Shown piece after piece: positions 18,990-23,610 of a stretch of 23,610 nucleotides of DNA; the stretch's first letter is position 1; each line of letters begins with the position of its first letter. The notes beneath the pieces are model-generated. The model was not told the origin of the DNA. It ran no database searches and saw only the letters and a list, made by a program, of their open reading frames with translations. This DNA is from Larix sibirica (Eukaryota; Streptophyta; Pinopsida; Pinales; Pinaceae): assembly GCA_004151065.3 (NCBI GenBank), contig NWUY0300027799.1, forward strand, positions 1-23,610, given 5' to 3'. Position numbers and translations under genes: made by a program.

Positions 18990-19508
18990 TCAAGTGCTCG
19001 TGTTGACTCCCCACTGAAGACAACTAATATCAACAATTGGATAAGGGTAGTGCTCTAAATACCTACCATGGTCATCTGGATCCAAAAATATAGATCCAAC
19101 CATATCCAATATCTTCAACATAACAACAAAAGGTTGGTGTGGATCTATAAGGAACACTATTGCTAGAGAATATGCAAGATGAAAACTGGTAGTCATAATC
19201 GACACTTGGATTTTGGAAACAATGTTCTCTACATAAGGTGGAGTAGAGTTATCAAATAGAACTTGGATGTAGTTGTCTTCCCAGGAATTACAATTGTTCC
19301 ATATATTAGTTATCATGAGTATTTTCTAAACCTCCCATGCCCATATTTCCCTTTGATATTGGCTACTAAACCAAATAGAAATAAGATTTTGATCCCTTTC
19401 AATATTTTTCAATTGTTGAATATATTTTTCCTCAAATTTTTGAAACTTCTCTATCCTTTCCTCCTCAAGTTTGTAACACATTTCTACTAGGTTGCTCCAC
19501 ATCGACAT
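18990..19508 (-). pseudogene. Unrecognised 172-codon frame inside the minus-strand LTR element
   Basis: One frame runs from an ATG at 19508 to the stop at 18990 with a single internal TAG at 19326-19328. The N-terminal third is charged and heptad-like (KLEEERIEKFQKFEEKYIQQ), suggesting a coiled coil. The second part has WNNCNSWEDNYIQVLFDNST, YSLAIVFLIDPHQPFVVML and FLDPDDHGRYLEHYPYP. No zinc knuckle, DTG, YxDD or DDE motif is visible. A TGA stands directly upstream of the chosen ATG. The position after the PBS is where gag would be, so a divergent gag-like protein or a captured sequence are both possible. I do not recognise the family. Confidence 0.5.
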
Positions 19509-19926
19509 TCATGAGTTCCACTAGGGTTTAGAGGGTGGGTGTTTGTAAAGGTTGTATACACTAAATATGGATCAGAAGCATAACATATAATATTTCAAAT
19601 CAAAACCCTAAAAATACTCTATCCAATGGCATTGTTATGGTTGTAATATGAGCATCATGTCAAAATATATCTACTCTGCAATCCATGTGATCATCACTAG
19701 AAAACCCTAAAATAATTAATTTTAAATCAATGAGAACTTCACTTTTCAAACTTCGATTTGGATGTTTTTCTAATTATAATTTGGGTATATTTTTTATAGG
19801 ATTTAGATATACACTTGGTTTCTTTATATTACAAACATAAATCTACAAGAATGCATCTAAACCCTCTTTTTCCTTGAAAAACGTACAACATGAAGAAAAT
19901 CATCTTTGTTTTGGGCCCAAGCAAAA

Positions 19927-19938
19927 GCTTTGATACCA
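19927..19938 (-). other. Primer-binding site, initiator tRNA-Met type
   Basis: The minus strand reads TGGTATCAAAGC, 11 of 12 bases identical to the PBS used by many plant LTR elements. It lies four bases after the 5' LTR end, which fixes element polarity. Confidence 0.8.
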
Positions 19939-19942
19939 ATTA

Positions 19943-20380
19943 TGATCCTTGACCATTAAAATTGGATCATATAAAATGAAATGATTTTTTTTTAATGATT
20001 CATTTATCAAAATAGCCTTAAGGTAGGGAAACACCATACAATATTGATCCTTTATATAAGGAATTCACTCATGTTCACTTTTCTATCAAGGTAGGGAAAC
20101 CTCTCAATGAGCCAAGATTCGATGCAAATTACTCCAATACATGCCTCATGAGGAGGAACCCATTCTTATTTATAGCTAAATATGAAACCCTAATGATAAC
20201 CACCTCTTAACTACCAAGTGGAACTTCTTTAGTGTGGCCTCATTACATTTATTGCATGCTAACTAACCAATGGATCTTATTTCATAATAACAACCACAAT
20301 CAACTCAATCTACTTTATATTGAATGACCACCATAATTATATTATTATTACTTTATTGGGCCCTTTGACCCCCCATTACA
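19943..20380 (-). repeat. 5' LTR of the minus-strand element
   Basis: This pairs with 18254-18687 in direct orientation. Common landmarks on the plus strand include TTTATCAAAATA, CTTAAGGTA, CACCATACA, TCCAATACATGC, TCATGAGGA and TTACATTTATT. A minus-strand TATAAATA lies at 20167-20174. Confidence 0.85.
20167..20174 (-). promoter_or_regulatory. TATA box in 5' LTR of the minus-strand element
   Basis: TATAAATA on the minus strand, about 210 bases into the LTR. The equivalent place in the 3' LTR is altered to TATAGATA. Confidence 0.45.
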
Positions 20381-22008
20381 TCTTTGGGTAGGATCCCATT
20401 AGACTACCAATCAATGGGATACTACCCCCTAGCTACCCCTAGACCCACCCATTAGTGCCGGAGGGGTTATGTTTACTTGAACAAACTACTTGCAAAGAAT
20501 ACAACACATATCCAACATGTTGATTGTTGGCTCAAATTTAGACTAGGGTCCACATCAATGTCCAACAAAGGGGGTTCACTATAGTCTAAGTGTTATCATT
20601 TGCAGCCCCTGTGAGGGAGAAGTTATCTTCTGAAGCATTATGTTGGTACTAAAGCTTGTACAAGGTTTTCCTAGTATGGATATCACGATTGATGCCCAAT
20701 TCATTACCCATATACCCATATCCATATTACAACCTAATTATCATGCAATAATTAATCCATCATATTGCAACCAACAACAATGGATTCAATGATCAAAGGA
20801 CCAATATAGCCAAACCACCATCTTATTTAAGAGAACAAAATGGAGTCAAGCATGTTGCAATCATTTAAAATCATGGATAAACAACAATAGTAAAAGATAT
20901 CATCACCATATAAAAGAAACATAATAAATTTTTTAAATAGGGGGTCGATTCCATTAATCTTCAACGTGACTCAATGCGTTATCCATTAACAAGTCATAGC
21001 CACAACCCTATAAAATGAATTGCTATGGATAGAACCACCAAAAACACAAAATCCCTTATTCGATTCACAAACCCACATTGAAAATGACATTTAGTAAGGA
21101 ACAACAAAACCACAATACCGACAACAACCATCACCAACCCCCCCAAGTCTAAGCCTTTACATTATATAATATTGCGATTGAGTGTGGGAAGGTTCATTCA
21201 AAATGTGTACGGACATTAGTCTTATTCTAGTATTGGATTGATGAACTCATTGTCATGTACTTATGCTTTGTCCAAGTGTCTTCATTCTTTAGTCACTACA
21301 TTCTTCAATCACTTGGAATCATGGTTCTTGCTCTAGCTCTAGTCTCCCTTTAGCATTGAGGCTCCTTAATGCTATTAACCATTTCTATTACAAGTGGCGT
21401 GACTATCATATTTTTTGTTTGCTGAATATATACTACTATATCAATTCCTACTACTGCAATGTATATATCTCAAAAATTCAAAATGAAGGACCCAACAGAC
21501 CTTGACCACACCTATTGACTTTCCCTCAACTCAAATTTCATAATATTTGCTTAAATCCACATCCTTAACAAATGAGGGACTCAACTCGAGGACCACCTAT
21601 AAATATTTGTTCCTGAACTCAAGGAATTATTCCAATTCCTCAGTCAACTTATCCACTAAAATGTCGAGACTCATGAGGTATAAATTTGCTTAGTTGGGGT
21701 CGAGTGCCCATGGTGGGGTCTTTTGTACTGATAACCAATCAATTTTTTTAAAATTATGCATTTGCTACAACAACTTTAATGCCCCTAATGTAATTGGCCA
21801 AAGTTGTATGAGATACGAATGGACCTACCTAGTAGATTGGAAGAGTTGGTATAGCTTGTCATTTGTGCTTTATATATCTCTAAGCTTCTCTTTTTCTATG
21901 GATCAATTATTCACTCTATTTTCTGTTACAACTGGTTGATCCTTTGTTGGATTCCTTATGTTAGTTTCTCACTTGTCTCAATGATTTGTACCCATTTCTA
22001 GATTGTAG
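20381..22008. other. Unassigned stretch between two minus-strand features
   Basis: No recognisable domain on either strand. Minus-strand readings in parts (about 21500-21950) are hydrophilic and protein-like but broken by stops and change frame. They may be the continuation of the element that owns the pseudo-ORF at 22009-23112. Confidence 0.4.
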
Positions 22009-23112
22009 TTAAAATATATTTTCATTTCCAGTTGCCACTTGAATATTTTCCTTCATTTTCCCAATTGACCTTGTTCTGGGGTCCAAGATTTGTAGGATTT
22101 GGGACATATTTTGTTGTCCAATCGATCTCTTGGTGTCTCTGGTTTTGTTGAGCCTCTACTTCTCCTTCTTTATTTTTGTGTTTGCTTGCTACATATGCTC
22201 TACAATTTTAGTCAAGGGTGTCTCTAGCACCAGGTTCATGATCTCTTCATCTTGTTCCCTTATGGTCATCCACATATGGATGAATAGGTTGTGCATAGCC
22301 TCAAATTGGTCTTCCATATCCCACTTTTCTCACCACAAGTTGCTTGCTTCCTCCAACATGCCATCTAATTGTATCTATAGTTGGTTATTCTCTATCCATA
22401 GTTGCGTTAGGTCCCTTTATAGCTGTATAAACCCGTGCCCAATAGTTTTTCTTGATATAAATTGTTGCCTTACTAGATTGTCAATGGGAACCTAGTTGAT
22501 GTTTTAGGGTTGGGAATATTGTGAATGAAAGGGAACCATTGGGTCCATGCGAGCCAAGGGATTCTCATGCAATATGCCTATGAATCTCTATCAATTGTTC
22601 ACCTCATTATAATTAGAGTCCATGCTATCACCAAGGTGCATGGATGCATTTCTAACTATTTCAAAGAAATTGACAGGGGTGTACTACACGATGCCAAAAT
22701 TATTTTGGAACTCTTGCACCAATGTGAATTTGTATTCATGATCTTTGTCAAACTATGCAATGATTTATAGAGTGGTTAATTGATCTAACTCAGTAGTCGG
22801 AATGGATGGAGGTGGGATATTCCCCCCATGGATCACGTGGACATCCAAAGGAACATCCTCCATCTCCATATCTCTTTGCCCTTCTCTTTCCTCTTTCTTA
22901 TCTTATCCATTTTCTTGTTGTTCTTGTTGGTATTCTTGTTCATTTTATACTCCTCTTGCTTCTCTTCTTTCTGTCCTTGATAGTTCACCCCACTAGACAG
23001 GTCTTTCTTGGGGCCTATGTTGTCTCTCCATATTTCAATGTGTTGTGTCTAGGAAGGGCTTCCAAATCCCTTCTACTTTTCTTCCTTGGGTTGCAACCTT
23101 CAATCTGGTCAT
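22009..23112 (-). pseudogene. Long degenerate frame, Gln/Glu-rich, unassigned (possibly gag-like)
   Basis: Reading the minus strand from an ATG at 23112, one phase gives 367 codons to a TAA at 22009 with 16 premature stops (5 TAA, 8 TAG, 3 TGA) and no visible frameshift. The product starts MTRLKVATQGRKVEGIWKPF, passes through a Gln/Glu-rich stretch (EQEYQQEQQENG), a Pro-rich GGNIPPPSIPTTELDQ, and a helical, acidic part (LDGMLEEASNLW, KWDMEDQFEAMHNLF, TIREQDEEIMNLVLETPLTK), ending in a basic region. No zinc knuckle or enzyme motif is visible. Plus-strand frames here are hydrophobic shadows. Location among retroelements and the composition suggest a gag or an additional element protein; I cannot name the family. 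Confidence 0.6.
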
Positions 23113-23494
23113 GAAATTTCTCTTTTTGATTTATCTATTGTGTCATAAGGCTCCATCGCAATTTCTATCTCACCTATATGTGATGAGGTTTTTTTTGTTG
23201 TTGTGTCAAATCAACTGCAACAAGTGGAGGATTTTATTGCTTAACCTATACTAGGGAAATCATATTAATAAGATGGAGTGTGGTGCTTACTAGTGGGAAT
23301 TGTTGCTAAGTCTCAACTCAAGTTTTATTCACTGTAATGGCCATCTCTTATAGTCCAATTAAGGTTCGAGCCATTCCTAGTCATTAACTTGCACATGCAT
23401 TTTGTAGTTTATGTTTCCCATGGGTGGCTCAAAATAGTTTTGAATTCGAATAATGGCCCCATGGGTGAAATTTAAAAACATGAAATTCATAAAT
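23113..23494. other. Unassigned stretch before the copia RT
   Basis: Nothing recognisable. It may contain decayed copia coding leading into the RT fragment, but I could not confirm a frame. Confidence 0.35.
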
Positions 23495-23610
23495 ACCCCC
23501 TCCTTTAGTCAGAATGATGGATGGGGACGCTACATCATCCTTGTTCTTTATGTTGATGACCTTATTCTTACTAGTAGTGACCCTAAAATTTTAACCCATG
23601 TGAAATCCAG
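23495..23610 (+). pseudogene. Ty1/copia reverse transcriptase fragment, runs off the right edge
   Basis: The frame reads IILVLYVDDLILTSSDPKIL and then THVKS to the end of the window. YVDD with LILT after it is the catalytic box of Ty1/copia reverse transcriptase, with both catalytic Asp kept. No stop is seen in the final 110 bases, but upstream the frame degrades quickly and no intact N-terminal RT blocks precede it. The rest lies beyond the window, so intactness cannot be judged; pseudogene is assumed from the decayed upstream part. Confidence 0.88.

Larger units (their letters stand above)
18254..20380 (-). mobile_element. Compact minus-strand LTR retrotransposon, probably non-autonomous
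   Basis: Two direct repeats of 434 and 438 bases bound the element. On the minus strand each starts TGTAATGGGGGG and ends GATCA, the TG...CA ends of an LTR. Four bases inside the 5' LTR (right-hand copy) lies TGGTATCAAAGC, which differs by one base from the common plant PBS TGGTATCAGAGC. The interior is only about 1.25 kb and shows no protease, RT, RNase H or integrase; its one notable frame (18990-19508) is unrecognised. The five-base flanks (TGTTA left, TCTTT right) do not match clearly, so the target duplication has decayed or the ends are a few bases off. Size and content fit a LARD/TRIM-like non-autonomous element. Confidence 0.82.

Noticed and set aside
22130-22495. Plus-strand 121-codon hydrophobic, Cys/Ser-rich frame
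   Set aside because: It is the shadow of the better-supported minus-strand pseudo-ORF at 22009-23112; its codons mirror a hydrophilic protein.
22802-23254. Overlapping plus-strand Leu/Phe-rich frames resembling membrane segments
   Set aside because: Most of this DNA is the complement of the Gln/Glu-rich part of the minus-strand pseudo-ORF; no signal peptide plus domain structure is present.
23290-23376. Possible second SINE head (TTACTAGTGGG and GGTTCGAGCC)
   Set aside because: The A box is poor, the spacing is about 75 bases, and no target duplication or A-rich tail is seen.

Overview
The window looks like intergenic DNA from a large, repeat-rich plant nuclear genome. It holds decayed Ty3/gypsy and Ty1/copia LTR retrotransposons, a tRNA-derived SINE and many frameshifted coding remnants, and no intact host gene is recognisable. 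The age and density of the broken elements would fit a gymnosperm (conifer-type) genome. That is an inference, because no diagnostic host gene is present.

Layout, left to right. 1-5726 (+) is a broken Ty3/gypsy element of the Tat-like kind: gag with a zinc-knuckle remnant, aspartic protease, reverse transcriptase (YLDD box), RNase H, integrase, and then a second, archaeal-type RNase H in its own frame downstream of integrase. Its left end runs off the window. 5727-8612 has no recognisable gene (an AT microsatellite, a three-copy tandem repeat, one unassigned minus-strand reading frame). 8613-9480 is an LTR-like sequence, followed at once by a chromovirus-type RNase H/integrase fragment (9482-10140). 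10191-10662 is an exact-period 118-bp tandem repeat in four copies, next to a possible copia LTR end. 11383-13730 is largely unassigned, with short repeats and a possible SINE head on the minus strand. 13732-14000 is a well-delimited SINE with 19-bp target-site duplications. 14860-15622 is a copia-like remnant plus an LTR. 16135-17000 is a second copy of the LTR-like sequence seen at 8613, here joined to a Ty1/copia RNase H (17007-17520), followed by a polypurine tract and a putative LTR. 17734-18213 contains a long imperfect inverted repeat.

18254-20380 is a compact minus-strand LTR element: two LTRs of about 435 bp, a primer-binding site matching the usual initiator-tRNA-Met type, and an interior that holds only one unrecognised reading frame with one stop. 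It is probably non-autonomous. 22009-23112 (minus) is a 367-codon reading frame with 16 nonsense codons and no visible frameshift; it is glutamine/glutamate-rich and unassigned. The right edge (23495-23610, +) enters a Ty1/copia reverse transcriptase with a YVDD box.

The coding remnants do not form a working pathway. They record successive insertion, internal deletion, recombination and point-mutational decay. The points most worth checking are the second RNase H placed after integrase, the small minus-strand LTR element and its unknown protein, the long minus-strand pseudo-ORF, and the two similar LTRs joined at about the same point to pol fragments from different superfamilies.
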